DNA from: Xiphophorus maculatus
Lineage: Eukaryota; Chordata; Actinopteri; Cyprinodontiformes; Poeciliidae
DNA length: 64,000 nt
Direction: 5' to 3'
Assembly (NCBI RefSeq): GCF_002775205.1
Contig: NC_036454.1
Coordinates: 11,366,882-11,430,881 of the forward strand
The notes below the pieces were generated by a model. The model was given only the letters and a program-made list of their open reading frames with translations, was not told where the DNA came from and did not search any database. Position numbers and translations under genes: made by a program. This document shows positions 1-12,433 of this stretch, piece after piece (the first letter of the stretch is position 1; every line of letters begins with the position of its first letter).

Positions 1-684
1 TGATCCTCGTTGAGGATCACAGGGAAGCTGGAGCACATTCCCTTCAGCCAATACAGGACAGGCATAACACACCACAGCCAAGTCCATCTGACAATGATTC
101 ACACACATACATGCCCAGACCTAAGTGCAATTTATAGCAGTTAGCTAAGATGCATGGTTTTAAACTGTGAGGGGAAGCTGCAATATCTGGAGAAAAAGCA
201 GAGACGCCTGGAGAAAGCGTGCCCTATATTGCCAGAAGTATTCATCTGTTTGCCTTCATGCACAGATAACCCTGAGTGACATCCCAGTCTTAATCCACAG
301 GGTTAAATCTGATATTCTTCCACCCTTTGCATCTATAGCAGCTTAGACATTTTTGGAAGAGCTTTAAAATAAGGTTTTGGATTCTTCCAGAACAACACTA
401 GTAAGATCAGACACTGATGTTGGACATACAAGACAGCATCTGCTCTAATTAATCTATTCTGTTGTGTTGAGGTAGGCGGAGGCCACTCAGGTTTTCCACT
501 TCAATTTTGCTCATCCATGTCTTGATGGACATCACTTTGTGCACTAGGACTCAGTTGTGTTGAAACAGGACCATCAAAAAGTCTAGGTATGTTGAAGAAT
601 TTTAAAGATCGAGTTTTGTCTAAATACAGCCTAAAGTTGATTGAGGAAATTTCACAACTGGTTCTTCCTGTGATTTTGTAGGTT

Positions 685-745
685 TTCTCCATGTACTCCA
701 GTTTCCTCTCACAGTCCAAAAACATGGACATCTGGACATAGTTGG
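685..745. repeat. Fragment of a common teleost interspersed repeat
   Basis: The stretch around 'cacagtccaaaaacatgg' resembles a repeat motif seen very often in fish genomes. A second, longer piece of what looks like the same family lies at 42838-42965 and shares 'agtccaaaaacat'. I believe the family is LINE-derived, but that is from memory. Confidence 0.4.
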
Positions 746-1289
746 CAGCACTATGAGGATCGTGTTTCTTCAGTCCTTTCATGAATTGTCTATCAAAATT
801 CTTGACAGATTAATGTGAGAGAAGGTCTCTTCCAAATACAAAAGGAAGGACTATTGAACAGATGGATTATTTTACTTTACTGACAAACCAGTTGTTTAAC
901 ACACAGGTGTGAAGAGAAGGATATAACATCAGCAAGACAGAGTTGTGGAGAAGTTTTAAGGAGGGTCAGTTTATAACATTGTAAATCTCGAGCATCTCAA
1001 GGAATACTCTTATATCCATCACCTAAAAATGAAGAATATGACAAATGCAAAACCTACAAAGGCCTTGTCGTCTTCCTTATCAAATCAGCCAGGAAAGGGG
1101 AATATTAATTAAGGAAGTAGCCAAGAGACCAATGGTAACTCTGCTTATCTCTTGAGATCCACATCAAGTTGAGGATTCTGAAAACAGTTGTACACTCTTC
1201 AAATGTGGCCGCTATGAGAAAGTGAAAACATTTGGAAGAATATGCTCTGGTTACACCAAAAGATAACTTTCTCGCTTAATTGCTAAATG

Positions 1290-1525
1290 CTGTGTATAGT
1301 GAAAAAATAACACTGCATGTCACCATAGAAACACTAGGCAGTGAAGCATGGATGACCCTAAACACACAGCAAGAGTTACAATGAATTTATTTATTTTATA
1401 GCATATTAACATTTTAGAATAGTTCAACCAAAGCCCAGACCTAAATCCAATTGATAGCTTTGGCAGAACTTAAATAGTCTCCGATCTGGTTGAGCTTGAG
1501 AGGCAAAGAAGTTTAGCCTATAGAA
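1290..1525 (+). mobile_element. Tc1/mariner-like transposase relic (C-terminal part)
   Basis: Bases around 1434-1460 read P-D-L-N-P-I-D, the diagnostic block before the last catalytic acidic residue of Tc1-like transposases (usual form SPDLNPIENLW). The following bases still resemble the downstream transposase region (a Leu-Val-Glu-Leu-Glu-like stretch). The frame is broken and no terminal inverted repeats were seen, so this is a decayed DNA-transposon fragment. Confidence 0.6.
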
Positions 1526-1579
1526 AAGCAAATCTATCTAATCTGTCTATATCTCTATTTAGCCTATATCTCTATCTCT

Positions 1580-1621
1580 ATCATGCCTCAAAAGATGATA
1601 CCTCATCTTTTGAGGCATGAT
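1580..1621. repeat. Perfect inverted repeat (19-bp arms, 4-nt loop)
   Basis: Arm atcatgcctcaaaagatga (1580-1598) is followed by the loop tacc and its exact reverse complement (1603-1621). A third partial copy, 'acctcaaaagatc', follows directly. The region just upstream is a degenerate tatctc(ta) repeat. Confidence 0.85.
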
Positions 1622-2841
1622 ACCTCAAAAGATCTGCAGCTATAATTTTGTCTACAAAGTATTGACTTTGGGGCTGAATATATATGCATAGAGCAGTTTC
1701 AATAAAAATTCCTTATAAACATCACAATTATGCCTTACTGTGTAAACAGTGTTTAAATACATTAGATGGGTACAGAGATTGAGAGGACTGCTTTGTGGAA
1801 GGGTTTGGAACAATCACCTCATTATGAATGTCTAGTAGACAAAGGAAATACCTTTGGCTTTTAAGAAGAATAATTTAAAAACTAATATCCTGTGAAAAAG
1901 GTGATGGATAATAAGTACGAATAAATGTTCACTGTGGGTAGCAGGCTGCACTACTGTAGAAAGCACCCTGTTACAAACCTTGCGCAAATTATGGGATGGG
2001 TAAAGTTAGACCCTTCAATATTAGCAGCAAGGTGTTTCCACTATAACAGAACTGTTACAAACCATGTGAAGTAGGAGAGAAAAAGCTGGTTGTGCAACAA
2101 GTCAGCGCAATAGTAACTTGGTTACTAAAAGAAAGCTTAAATAGACATGTTCCCCATGCTCACAGATACTACAAGTGGAAAAACCATGAAGCAAAGTCTG
2201 ATATGATAAACCTTTTGCTATCTTTTTATTTCCAGTACTTAGAGCAAAAAAACAAACAAATCATTACATTTAAAACCAAAACCATGGACGTGGCTCTGGA
2301 GAGGAGAGAAATAATCAAAGCTCATCGCCTCTCCTTTATCCCCCGCTTTCCTTTCATTCTCCTCTGAGGAAGTTTATTAAAGACCCATGCTGCCCTTGCC
2401 TATTCAATCACTTTTCAGTGAAAAGTAATGGTCGTGCTGCATGAATGCATAGACTGGCAATTCATTACTGTAATCAGAACATGAACACCCCCGAATCCCT
2501 ACTCTCGTCTCCACTCTTCTCTCCATGTAGTTTTCAATGTTACACAGAATGTGTCATGCTTAAAACTGGGTTGTTTAAACCAACATTCAGTTAATAGGTA
2601 CATGTGAGTATTTAGATACCCTCTTTCTTCTGTAAACTAAACGCAACACAGTAGATATGTAATAGCACAATAAATAGAAGGATTAAACCCTCTAATGCCA
2701 AACAGCAGAATGCTGCGTTCGCATATAGCAGATGGGATGCATTGCAACACAAGATCATCAGATCATAAGACTCCCAGTTCACACCTTCTGCTGTCAAAAA
2801 TGTAGCAGAGGGGCAGGTTGATCATCAATTTTGATCATAGC

Positions 2842-2847
2842 TTTATT
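2842..2847 (-). promoter_or_regulatory. Poly(A) signal of rmi1
   Basis: TTTATT on the plus strand reads AATAAA on the minus strand, about 80 bases beyond the rmi1 stop codon. This suggests a short 3' UTR. Confidence 0.6.
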
Positions 2848-2924
2848 GGCAATTTTATATCTCTGCCGAAGGGCAATTTAATGTTTCCATTGGAGGTAAT
2901 TTTCTCATTTTCACCCACTTCCAC

Positions 2925-5900
2925 TCAGCTGCGTTTACTTTCCCTCACCCTCTGCTCCAGCTCCCGCAGTACTCTCTCGCTGACTGGTTGAGCCTTGGCC
3001 ACCACAGCTCTCCCGTTGCCTGGCTTCACAACGATCGTCATGATGCAGCACATGTCCACCAACTCTTCCTGGCATCTCCGCATGCCGGAGTCTAGCTCCC
3101 CCCTGCGCGACGGGTCACGCTTTAGAGCCGTCTTCTCTGCTACGGAGAACCCCAGTAAGCCTGTCAAAACCTCATTGGATAACTCCACATCCAGGTAACC
3201 AGTTCCATCAGATATGGAAGCAGAAACACTCCAGACTCCATTACTGCTGATCAGCTTTCCCAGCAGAGTCACAATGAAGGCTTTGACGCAGATCTCAGTG
3301 GGTTGTGAACATGGTTTAGACATAAGCTTGTCAAGTAAGCATAAGTAGGTAAAAGGTACAGAGGTCAGAGTGAGTGCAGGAAAGCTGGGGTCACCTTCTG
3401 CAGCGTTTAAACTGTGAATTTTCTCTTGAGATGTTCCAGTCACAGTTTTTGGGGACATCCAGGAAAGGCTAGAGCTGGTGTTGCTTTCTCTATCTCTTCC
3501 AAATTGTTCTTTAGCAGAGATTTGAGCCAGTCCCCCAGACCTCTCTCTTTGCACTGGATTGGGCTCAACCTCTTGAAGAAGACAGTCCATGTCTTCATCC
3601 ATAAAATTATCATCATTAACACCCAGCCCTAACTCTTTCGATGGCTCTAAGACTGAGGGAGAAAAGAAGGCTTTGGATGTTGTTGAAGCCTCCCTGCTGA
3701 ATCCTTGATGATCTCTTTTGAGAGATCTGGAGGGAACAGATCCCTCAAATGTCCCAGATCCATGTGAAGTTTGTGCCTCAAACCGAACAGGTTGGGCTTT
3801 TGTTGCTCTTTCCACACTGCTTTGATTTTCTAATATTCTGTTATTCTGATGTGTGCTTCTATGATCGTTGTCAACATTTCCACTTTCCTGTAATATAACG
3901 CTGTCTAACTCTTCCAGGGGAAAGTCTTCATCGGGAAATTCATCGTCTGCCATGTTGTCTTCTTGGCTATTTTGATCCATCACATCAGAGTGGAACAACT
4001 CAACGAGGTTCTCATCATTCTCGTTTCTTCGAACTGACCCACTCCTGTTAGTTTGTGTTGAATTAGTACTGTGAAAAGGGGTGGAAGTTTGAGTCCTACA
4101 AAATACAAATAAATTGATTATTTTCCAAAATATTGCAAAGAAAAGGTTTCTGGTAAGATATACAGTAGCTGCTACAAGATTATACCCCCGACTTGCTACA
4201 TTTGCATTTATGGAACTATAACAACATAGTTTATAAGCCGTGACAAAAATTGTTATTTGTTTTTATATTTAATCAAGACATACAACAAGAAATTAGTAAA
4301 CGATCAGAACAAAATGATTTCCAGCATGACCAGTCTGTTGGAAACTGAAAAATCCCAACTTTTCTTCGAACCAGTAAACGCACCAAACATAAGCACAATA
4401 AAGGTTAGGCGCTGACATGTGGTTGGCATGGGAAGTTGTTACTGAATGAGGAAGACTTATTTTTGCTAGGTCAGTATTTTGTTTTTAAAATACCATAATA
4501 GGATTGCACAGAAATTTAAAAGGATATTTTATGGGCAACTGTGTTTTCTAAAACACATCTGTGGTTCATTCAGGCTGTGAGGAAGTGAGAGAGCAAGACT
4601 TTCAACAGACACCAGGAAGGCTGAATGTCTTATGGTAAACTTGCTCTGTTTTGTCATCCTGAGCTTTCAATCTGTCTGTCATGGAATATTATCTGGAAGT
4701 GTTAAAACCTTGTTTGGAAATCTAAGGGCTAAGCTAATTTGTTTTTTAGCAATAATTATAAGAGCCTGAACAATAATAGTAATATTTTTTGTCTTTGTTT
4801 TAAAATACATATAAAATCTTGGTTTACAGTGACTACTCTCTTGCAGGCGTTGTGCTGTCACCTCTGTTTCAAACAAATAATTATATACTGATTATGGCAA
4901 GAAGGCAAGAAAATTATGTTCTGACAGCAAACTTTACATCACCTTAAACTACAGTAGTTAAAATTGTCTAAGATAGGTGTTGGCAGGCCAACACTTGAAC
5001 TCATTGCATTTGTTGTACCAAGTGGCATGATAATAATGGGAACCTGAGAACACCCACAGACATGTCACCCCAACATTTTGTCCATTTTCTTCAAAGACGA
5101 GCATGTAAACTATTTAATTTCACTAGTATATAACCGTACAAAAAAAATTAAGCACAACATATTGGGACAGTTGACCACTGACCTGAATGAGACATGGTCT
5201 CCAAGGATGGAGGACAGAGCCAAGGTCTCCTGCACGGTTCCATAACCACTATCTCTAGATGGCTGAACCTGAATGACTTCAGCCTCACTGTGTTCCTCCA
5301 GACTGGCCAACAGCTCCGCATCGTCCACCTCCAGGTCCTCCGCTGCCTGGTTGTCTTCACAGACCAAAAAATAAATAAAATTATGATCATTTTTATTACA
5401 AAAGACGGGATATTCTCATCTAGCTGTTTTATTATAACAAATTAATTTACTTAGTATGGGTGGATAATTATTGTAGTGATTATCATGAAAAATATTTTAG
5501 AAGAATTTAGATTTATTGTTGCCATACTAAATTGAAAAACTGACAGTATTTTCAAAATTGTTATTGTTTGTTCCATGAGAGAGTCAATAAATATCGGTAA
5601 ATGAGAATATATGATTAAATGCAGTTACTGTATGCAGGTTAGTGATACAAATCAAACTTCTTTATGTGACTGGTGTTCTGAAAAAGCCAATTTCAAATGT
5701 GAATATATATTTCAAGAGCAGCATTTGTGGGGCAGTCATTGCTGTGGCATGTAGTCACAGCCAGTTACTTAAAATAAGACTGAAAAGTAGTAAATATTTT
5801 TTTTGTTATCCCTCTTATCATTAACATAATGGTACCACAAAATATAGTGAAAATAATGGAAATTCAGATCGCCCTTCATCAAAGATCCATAAACTCTTGT

Positions 5901-8900
5901 GGTTCCACCTTGTCGTGGTTGTATCGAAGCCTCTTCGTCTTGGTGCTGCTCTGTCTCTGGGAGGCCCAGCGTCCGGCACAACACCTGTCCCTGTCGTGGA
6001 ATAATAGATGTGCACAATTACTGTGTCATACTGATAAAAATACAGAAAGAACAAGTTTTAAAGATTCAGAACAAATGCATGAAAAATCCAGTATCTCTAT
6101 GTACAGCTAACCTGAGTATTCCTCTCCACCAAGTCCTCTACCTCACCACCCAGGATCTTTACATTGGACGGCCCCAAAAGCACAACACCAAGTCTGCAAA
6201 CCATCTTGCCTTGCAACTGTAGCTTTGCTCCAGGCCTAAGAAAGTTAACAGCAACTTAGAAAATTAACAAGTTGGTAAAAATGCACACAATAATATGAAA
6301 ACACAAATTAGTAATAAGCTATAACAGTTTTTAAAAAATGTAACTGTAAATGTAATGTTTGGTGATCCTGTAAAGATAGAAACAGTGTTAAGCAGCCAAT
6401 CCTTTATAAATCTGTTGCTAACCTGAGTGTTGAACTGAGCGCAGGGATGGACTGATACTCCATGGCCTCCAAGCTCTGGACTCCATCTGTAATCTGCAGA
6501 GCAAATATATCATGTTTTCATGTTAGCTACAGCATCTTTAGCATTCACATATTCAAACCTTTGCAGAAGTCACAAACTAAAACTACAGTATTTACATACA
6601 ATAAACAATAATTAAAAATGACTTGTTAAATACCAGAATAAGAATAAGAATTTTTAAGGCTGTTGTTTAACTTTCCTCAACTTCAGGCATTTTTCACATA
6701 TTTTCTTAGGACTGAATAAAATTGTATAATTAGTCTGAGATCAGGCCTTTGTGATGGTCACTCCAAAACATTTGGCTTTCTCATCCTAAAGCCACTTTGT
6801 AAATAATTTATCTGTATGCTTGGAGTTATTGTTGCACTTTAAGCGGTGTATTTGAGACGTTGCTGACATGTGTCTCCTCTGCATCTGTGCCCTTAAGTTA
6901 ATTAGAAACTTACAAAATCCAAATACCAAAGCTGTTTAAATGTATGGTTATTATTCTGTGTGTAAACTTTTGATTCGGAAGGAAGTAATTACTAAATAAA
7001 TCCTTTATAATTCTAGGATTCTACAAACAATTTTGGTAATCCAAACTGACCTGAAACAGGAACAATTTAGTCTAAATAAATATCAGACAGAGAAAAAAAG
7101 GGTTATATGTCTTTTCACACAGTGTATGTAAAGATCTTGTTTCAGTTATGTGTTAATGGTCTTTTGGTCTGGAAAAATAAAAGGCAGCAGAAAAAACAAG
7201 AAACTTTTGAAACTTTCCAAAAAATGTTAGCGATATAATATATGCACAAATTCTGAGAAAATGATTGTCTTACGATAAACATCGCAGTAAGACATCTCTA
7301 CAATTTATTCCTCTTTGTGCTCTCACAGATTGCATCCTATCACTCTGATTCAGAAAGAGCAGCAGACGTATTCACCATCGTACTAAATAAAAGATGAAGT
7401 GGGGTCTTAGCAGCAAACATTGTGCAGCCATTCAGAAGTTCAGTGTTCATATGCTTTTAGCATCAAAGTGCTAAAACCAGTAAGCAAGTTAATGAAAAAT
7501 GCCTTCAATTAAAGCTCTCTTCTAAGGAAACCTTTTGAAAAAAAACAAAACAGGTTGTCATAACTAAAAGAGCGAGAAAGCCTACTTATTATGCTTTCAC
7601 ATGTTTACGTAAGAAGGCATGACATTCATGTTTCCTTTAATTTCTACACAGATCAACACAGAAATTTATTTTTTCATAAGCCAAAACGAAGAAGTGACTG
7701 TGACCTGGAGTAGCAGTATACGGGTCGCTTTGGCCTCCCAGGGCCTCTGAGTGGTCTGTGTGACAGCGGAGACCTCGTCATTGGTGCAGTCTGTACCCCT
7801 CCACTTCTGCAGCTGACCATATGCAGGCTGACTGACATCCAGCAATGAGTCAACCTGAAGCAAAAGGAGACTAATCAGCTTTGGTTCAAGTTGCCTTCAC
7901 AATTATTTTGTGATCATCTAGTTGCTTTTTTTCACATTGTACTTTTTGGTTTAGAGGCTAAGTTTATTTTTTTGCCTGAGCTGTAATGGATGAAAATTCA
8001 ATAACCCCTCCATACCTGACTATTAGGTAAAAATATGAAATTATAGTTTGTCTAAGGCTATCATTTTGAATGCTTTAGAAATTGTAGGGTTCTGAGATTT
8101 TAAGCCATTTTAATGTAACCAATGTATTTAGGGTATTAGTTTTCCACAAATTTCCCTAATTTGGCTCCATCTTTGCTTGAGAAATACAGCAAAGATGGAG
8201 CTGAAAAGGTTGGATCTGAGATCTGTATTTCTGTACACTTGAATTGGTGTTTAAATAATTTCAGAACCAGATGTACTGCAAACCAACAGATAGTGCACTT
8301 CTTCTTTTTTTGTAACCATCACAGAACTCAATTATAGCCAGAAGTGTAAGGTATGAAGGCGTTTTCTTCTGGGGATTCCAAAATACGTTAATCAGGTTTT
8401 TCAAAGAAATAATAATAAAAAAAACTTCCAAGTATTCTCTGCCACAATTCTATTTTCTGCATTTAAGGAACTTGTACCCCTTTTTCATAATGTTTTTATA
8501 TATAGTTGTTGAATTCAACAAGGCTTAATGTTTGACTTTATTTCCTGAATTTCCTTATTTATTTGAGATTATAAACAAAAACATATAGCCAAAGCTGAGG
8601 AGGGAAACGATTGGGACTGAGTACCCACACTAAACTATATTTTATTTTATTTTTACCATTCTGGTCTTCAATAATCTAGTTTTCGTAAAAAGATTTTTTT
8701 TTCTGAAAATGTACCTAACATGAATCAAGGCAGCAATGCCGGTTATATAATTGCTCATCTTTTTCTCAACCGGTCTGTGTCCTGTCTATCTAAAATCTGA
8801 TTGATCTTAATTTGCTGATATTTATGCCACACAAAGCATCCATATTCATAATAATTCATAGTTCTGAAGTCATAATGGGTCACGTTGGCAATATGAATAT

Positions 8901-11621
8901 GTACTTACCTGAAACCATGTTTATTTTCGCTGTAATGAGTATTTTAAAATGAAGCATTCTATTGTTTTATTAGATTAGGTCTCAAGTGGTTTTCATAAAA
9001 ACTGCAGTTGCTGACAGTTAAAGAATAGCTTAAAATACTGTAGATCTCTTTTTAAACACAAAATGTTATTTTTCATCATCCTTTTTTTTTAAAAATATAG
9101 TTTTAGGTTTTTGGCCAGACTTCCACAATCCCAAGCAAGAGATAAAATAATGCATTTAAGGAAAAAGAAAACAGCACCTGGACACAAAAGGTGCCATTGA
9201 GTTCTGTCTTCTGGGCCTGAGCGAGTCCTTCAGGGAGAACCGGGTGATCCAGGTCTCTCAGATCTGTCAGGAGCCACTGGTCCAGGACCTAAAATTGTGC
9301 ACCAAACAGAAAGTTTTAAGTGACACTTGTACCAAATCTCTTAATTTCACAAAGATGATTGACCATTGAATTATTGCCAGGTGACTAATTATTTAACTGA
9401 TTATTTGACCTGCTGGGGGAGGTCAAATGATGCATTTTGAAAAGTTTGATTTAGTCAAAGCTATGATTTAACAAAAATATTAGCCTCGTCATAGGGTGTT
9501 TGAGGCACAGTGACTCAGTAGCATGATCAAATCCCTGCTGCTTATTCATTTCTTATCAATGACTGTTTGCACATGTACGCTTGCGTCATATAAAAAAAGT
9601 GCTCTGGAATGATTGGCATCTGGGAACCATGTGGGTTACCTTAATAGACTGATAACATGGTCATCCTGGAACCATAAGGAGACTATGTGCCCCCCACCCC
9701 TGAAAAATGAAGCAATATCTTCGACAAGTATCTGTTTGAAAAGAGATAGACTTTGGCCCTGGAAGGACACAGCTGCTCAGTAGCAATATTTCAGTCCACT
9801 GTGGCGTATGAGAGATGCGTCAGTGCAAGAAAACATACCCCACATGACGCCACCACCAGCTGGTACAGCTGACACCCGGCATGACGGATACGTGCTGTTT
9901 ACACTAAAATTCTTCTCTGCTATCTGTTGCAACAGAAACCAGGGATTTTCAGACTAGGAGGTGTCATTTTATTCCACCTGATCAGCACATACCATGATTT
10001 GATCTTATTGTTCTCTGTTGTAACTATTAAATAATTATGGTAATGGGCTTTCAAAGTTAATGTGAAATGCTTTCAATTGGGAAATAGTACATTTAAATTT
10101 TTTTTCTAAAAATTCTAATTTGCAAATTGAAAACAAAAAAAAAACTACTAAAGCTGCATAATATTATAAAAACAAGCATGCTGTTGATACTAAATATCGC
10201 AATGATGATGCCATTTCCATCACCGTTATGTCCCTTACACTCTCCATGAGTTTAAGCTAGAGATGAACTGAGGTTTGTGATCGATTATTGATCTGGTTTT
10301 TGCAAAGCTTGAATGTACAAATTACAATTTCAACAGATTATGTTTTTTCTTAATTAAATATAAAATAACAAGGTATAAAAATTGAATATATTTTCCTTGG
10401 TCTTCTGGGCCTGGGTAGGTGAAGTTAGCATTCTAAAAAGCAGTGGTATTCAAGTATATTCCAAAGAAGGTAAAATTGTACTATAACTGGGAGTTTTCTA
10501 AATGATTGCTAACATATTTCATTACATTATGTGTCAAACCAGAGGTTAAAAAGTTCAAAAGGATAAAACAAGACCAGTTTTGTAGTTCTTTGTTTAGCCT
10601 TTCCATTATTTGCTAAATGTTTTTCTCTCACTCTCTCCCTGACTAATCCACAGAACTAAACAATTAATAGAAATACAGTTTCCTTTAAAACAGCATCTTA
10701 GATCTCTGTGCTTTCTCTCCCTTTATTGTAAAGGTAAGGTAAATGTAATTTTATTTATATAGCACATTTTCAGCAACAAGGCAATACAAGGTGTTTTACA
10801 GGAATGAATTAAAAGGAAATACAAACAAAATAGCAAACCAAAGGAAAGAGCAAAAGAAGAAAAAGAATCTAGAGTTGATCTAAAGTATGTAAACTATGTG
10901 CTCCTGTTCAGGGTTGCTAGATAAGTATCCTCTGGTCTAATTTCATCTCTGGGTTGGAAGAACAGGAGTCTAAAAAGTAGTCTACATAGTAATGTTGATC
11001 CAAAGTATATAAACTAGGTGCTCCTATTCAGGGTTGGTAGATAAGTATAAGCAAGTAAACAATGGTCTAATTCCTTTTCTAGGTCGGAAGAATAGGAGTC
11101 TAAAACGTAGTTGCTAGGTAGTTTTTCTGGATTCTAAGTTTGTTCTAATTCCTGTTCTGGGCTGCTAGATAAGTATAAGTAAGCGTTCTCTGGACTTTCT
11201 AAGTATGCTCTAAATCTGTAAAAGTAATGAGTACTCCACAGTTTCTAAGTAATAATAAAAACTGAGTCTAAACATCTCACTGATCATTAAAGTATCTAAC
11301 TCTCCCCCTTGAATGTTGTGTAAAAACAAACGGATGTTTGCCACGTAAAGCAATTGTGCGACCTGTAGAGACAGTAAGAAAGAAGGAGACAGAAACAGCA
11401 CTGAAATGGATGTTATGATGTGATTTGGCAGACCAGAGTGATGACCTGGCTGTACCTACCTGCTGATTGATTTGCTGCTGAGACAGATGATCTGCTCCTC
11501 CAGTCTCTCCTTGAATCCACTCAACGCAGGCTTCAAGCCAGGCAAAGGGAACCTGGACATGGCGAGCGGACTGCAGCCAGGCTTGAGTAGCCCGTACTAC
11601 TGAGGGTGTGTCCGGGGCCAT
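2925..11621 (-). CDS. rmi1: RecQ-mediated genome instability protein 1 (RMI1), eight coding exons
   Basis: RMI1 is the OB-fold scaffold of the BLM-TOP3A-RMI complex, which dissolves double Holliday junctions in the nucleus. Coding exons in minus-strand order are 11621-11460, 9288-9178, 7854-7705, 6493-6423, 6235-6112, 5990-5909, 5354-5183 and 4095-2925. All use GT-AG junctions, phases close, and the protein is about 680 residues (human about 625). Exon 1 encodes the N-terminal helical part ([19 protein letters not shown]); exons 2-5 encode the first OB-fold region, including [10 protein letters not shown] and [16 protein letters not shown]. The large last exon holds an acidic, Ser-rich linker and, from about residue 530, the C-terminal OB domain ([11 protein letters not shown], then [16 protein letters not shown]). 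The chosen ATG is the first in the frame, with GCC after it. Intron 1 is over 2 kb and repeat-rich. The coding exon count contrasts with human RMI1 (see findings). Confidence 0.93.
6640..7150. mobile_element. Decayed Tc1-like DNA transposon in rmi1 intron 3
   Basis: Several blocks resemble the fish Tc1-like consensus I remember: 'cctttgtgatggtcactccaa' near 6748, 'tatgcttggagttattgt' near 6813, and an end-like 'cttttcacacagtgtatgta' near 7111. No intact frame is present. Orientation and exact ends are uncertain. It lies between coding exons 3 and 4 of rmi1. Confidence 0.5.
8164..8201. repeat. Inverted repeat, 13-bp arms with 12-nt loop
   Basis: gctccatctttgc (8164-8176) is exactly complementary to gcaaagatggagc (8189-8201). 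It lies in rmi1 intron 2. No function is evident. Confidence 0.75.
10730..11200. repeat. Interspersed repeat with an internal tandem duplication
   Basis: 'tttatttatatagcacattttcagcaac...caaggtgttttaca' at 10752-10800 resembles a very common fish repeat end. It is followed by two to three diverged copies of a roughly 120-bp unit. Landmarks recur at 10875/10995 (gttgatct/caaagtat), 10903/11022 (gtgctcct.ttcagggttg), 10962/11084 (gaa.aggagtctaaaa) and, partially, 11157 (gggctgctagataagtata). It lies in rmi1 intron 1, just downstream of exon 1. Confidence 0.6.
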
Positions 11622-12234
11622 CCTCCTCTATGTTCTCTGCAGTTTATATCGCTGGTATTTTCTGCAGGTATTCTCACTATTATCTGGAATTACATACATA
11701 CAACTTTTAAACGTTGTTATGTGGGCCGTCTTTAATCTAGAATTATCAGTTGATTTATTTAGTTGATTTTCTTAATTTCAGGATGTAATTATACAACGGA
11801 TACAAATCAATTGTCATAGGAGTGTGAGTGGTAAGGGCTCATTAGTCCCTATCCTAATATGTATGATTAATAAGAAAGTGTAGCGTGGATGTAAACTGAA
11901 AAAGAAGAAGAGGCATCAAAACAAAAGCAATTATATACTGTGATTAAGAAAAGTATGCATGCTAAAGTATGTTTTGCGTAGTGTTACCCAAGCAGAAAAT
12001 GAAAGCGTTTCATCCACAAGGCGAGCTGGTACCAACCGAAGGCGCCAAAGTTGACTAACCAAAACATCAGTTAGCAAGACCGAGGGAATGGCTGTCCATG
12101 TCCTCAAAACATCCGGAACACAACAATTGCCCAATAAAACATTACAAACCTACTATAAGAGATGTCATAACAACAAGCGGATTACTATTAGGCTGGTAGG
12201 TAAATTATTTTTACCTACAAAATAAACTAGAAAT

Positions 12235-12375
12235 ACAGCTTTGCATATCCACATCCGGAAATAAGGCGTTAGAAACGCCCCTCTTCACATGATTGGCAAT
12301 ATTTCCACCCAATGGCAGTCCTCGTACCGTTAACGTACTTTCCATTGAGCCAATCAGGACACAGTACACCGAGTT
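12235..12375. promoter_or_regulatory. Head-to-head promoter of rmi1 and hnrnpk
   Basis: The two genes diverge from this stretch. An ETS-like core (acatccggaaat, near 12251) is followed by three CCAAT/ATTGG elements: gattggcaat at 12291, cccaatgg near 12308, and agccaatcag near 12348, which is a textbook NF-Y site. The first hnrnpk exon begins directly after. This is typical of a housekeeping bidirectional promoter. Which elements serve which gene cannot be read from sequence. Confidence 0.6.
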
Positions 12376-12433
12376 GTTCGTTTCCAGGCTCGGAAGAGAA
12401 GGAAAGGAGGAAGGAAGTAAGCAAGCTAGCGAG
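12370..12433 (+). other. hnrnpk: Probable 5' untranslated exon 1 of hnrnpk
   Basis: A purine-rich stretch ends at gcgag|gtaata, a usable donor after 12433. The TSS is not visible, so the left edge is a guess. A second possible untranslated exon lies at about 13413-13487, between a pyrimidine-rich '...tccctgacag' acceptor and 'atcg|gtgagt'. The exon carrying the ATG probably starts at 13602, after 'catgccag'. Confidence 0.45.

Larger units (their letters stand above)
1..2841. other. Intergenic region downstream of rmi1
   Basis: No gene could be supported here. The stretch is AT-rich and contains scattered repeat relics (listed separately): an interspersed-repeat fragment near 690-745, a Tc1-like transposase relic near 1290-1520 and a perfect hairpin at 1580-1621. 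Two open frames (501-782 minus and 2092-2367 plus) show no family I recognise and no convincing splice context. By synteny with human 9q21 the next gene to the left would be SLC28A3, but none of it is visible. Confidence 0.6.

Noticed and set aside
2092-2367. Plus-strand frame of 91 codons
   Set aside because: No recognised family, repetitive K/N-rich AT-driven composition, and no splice context.
2995-3632. Plus-strand open frames across the last rmi1 exon
   Set aside because: They are antisense shadows of the rmi1 coding frame; the minus frame carries the conserved OB-fold sequence.
9640-9980. Relatively GC-balanced stretch in rmi1 intron 1 that looked repeat-derived ('ccagctggtacagctgacac')
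   Set aside because: It vaguely resembles fish repeats, but no family could be named and no boundaries were visible.
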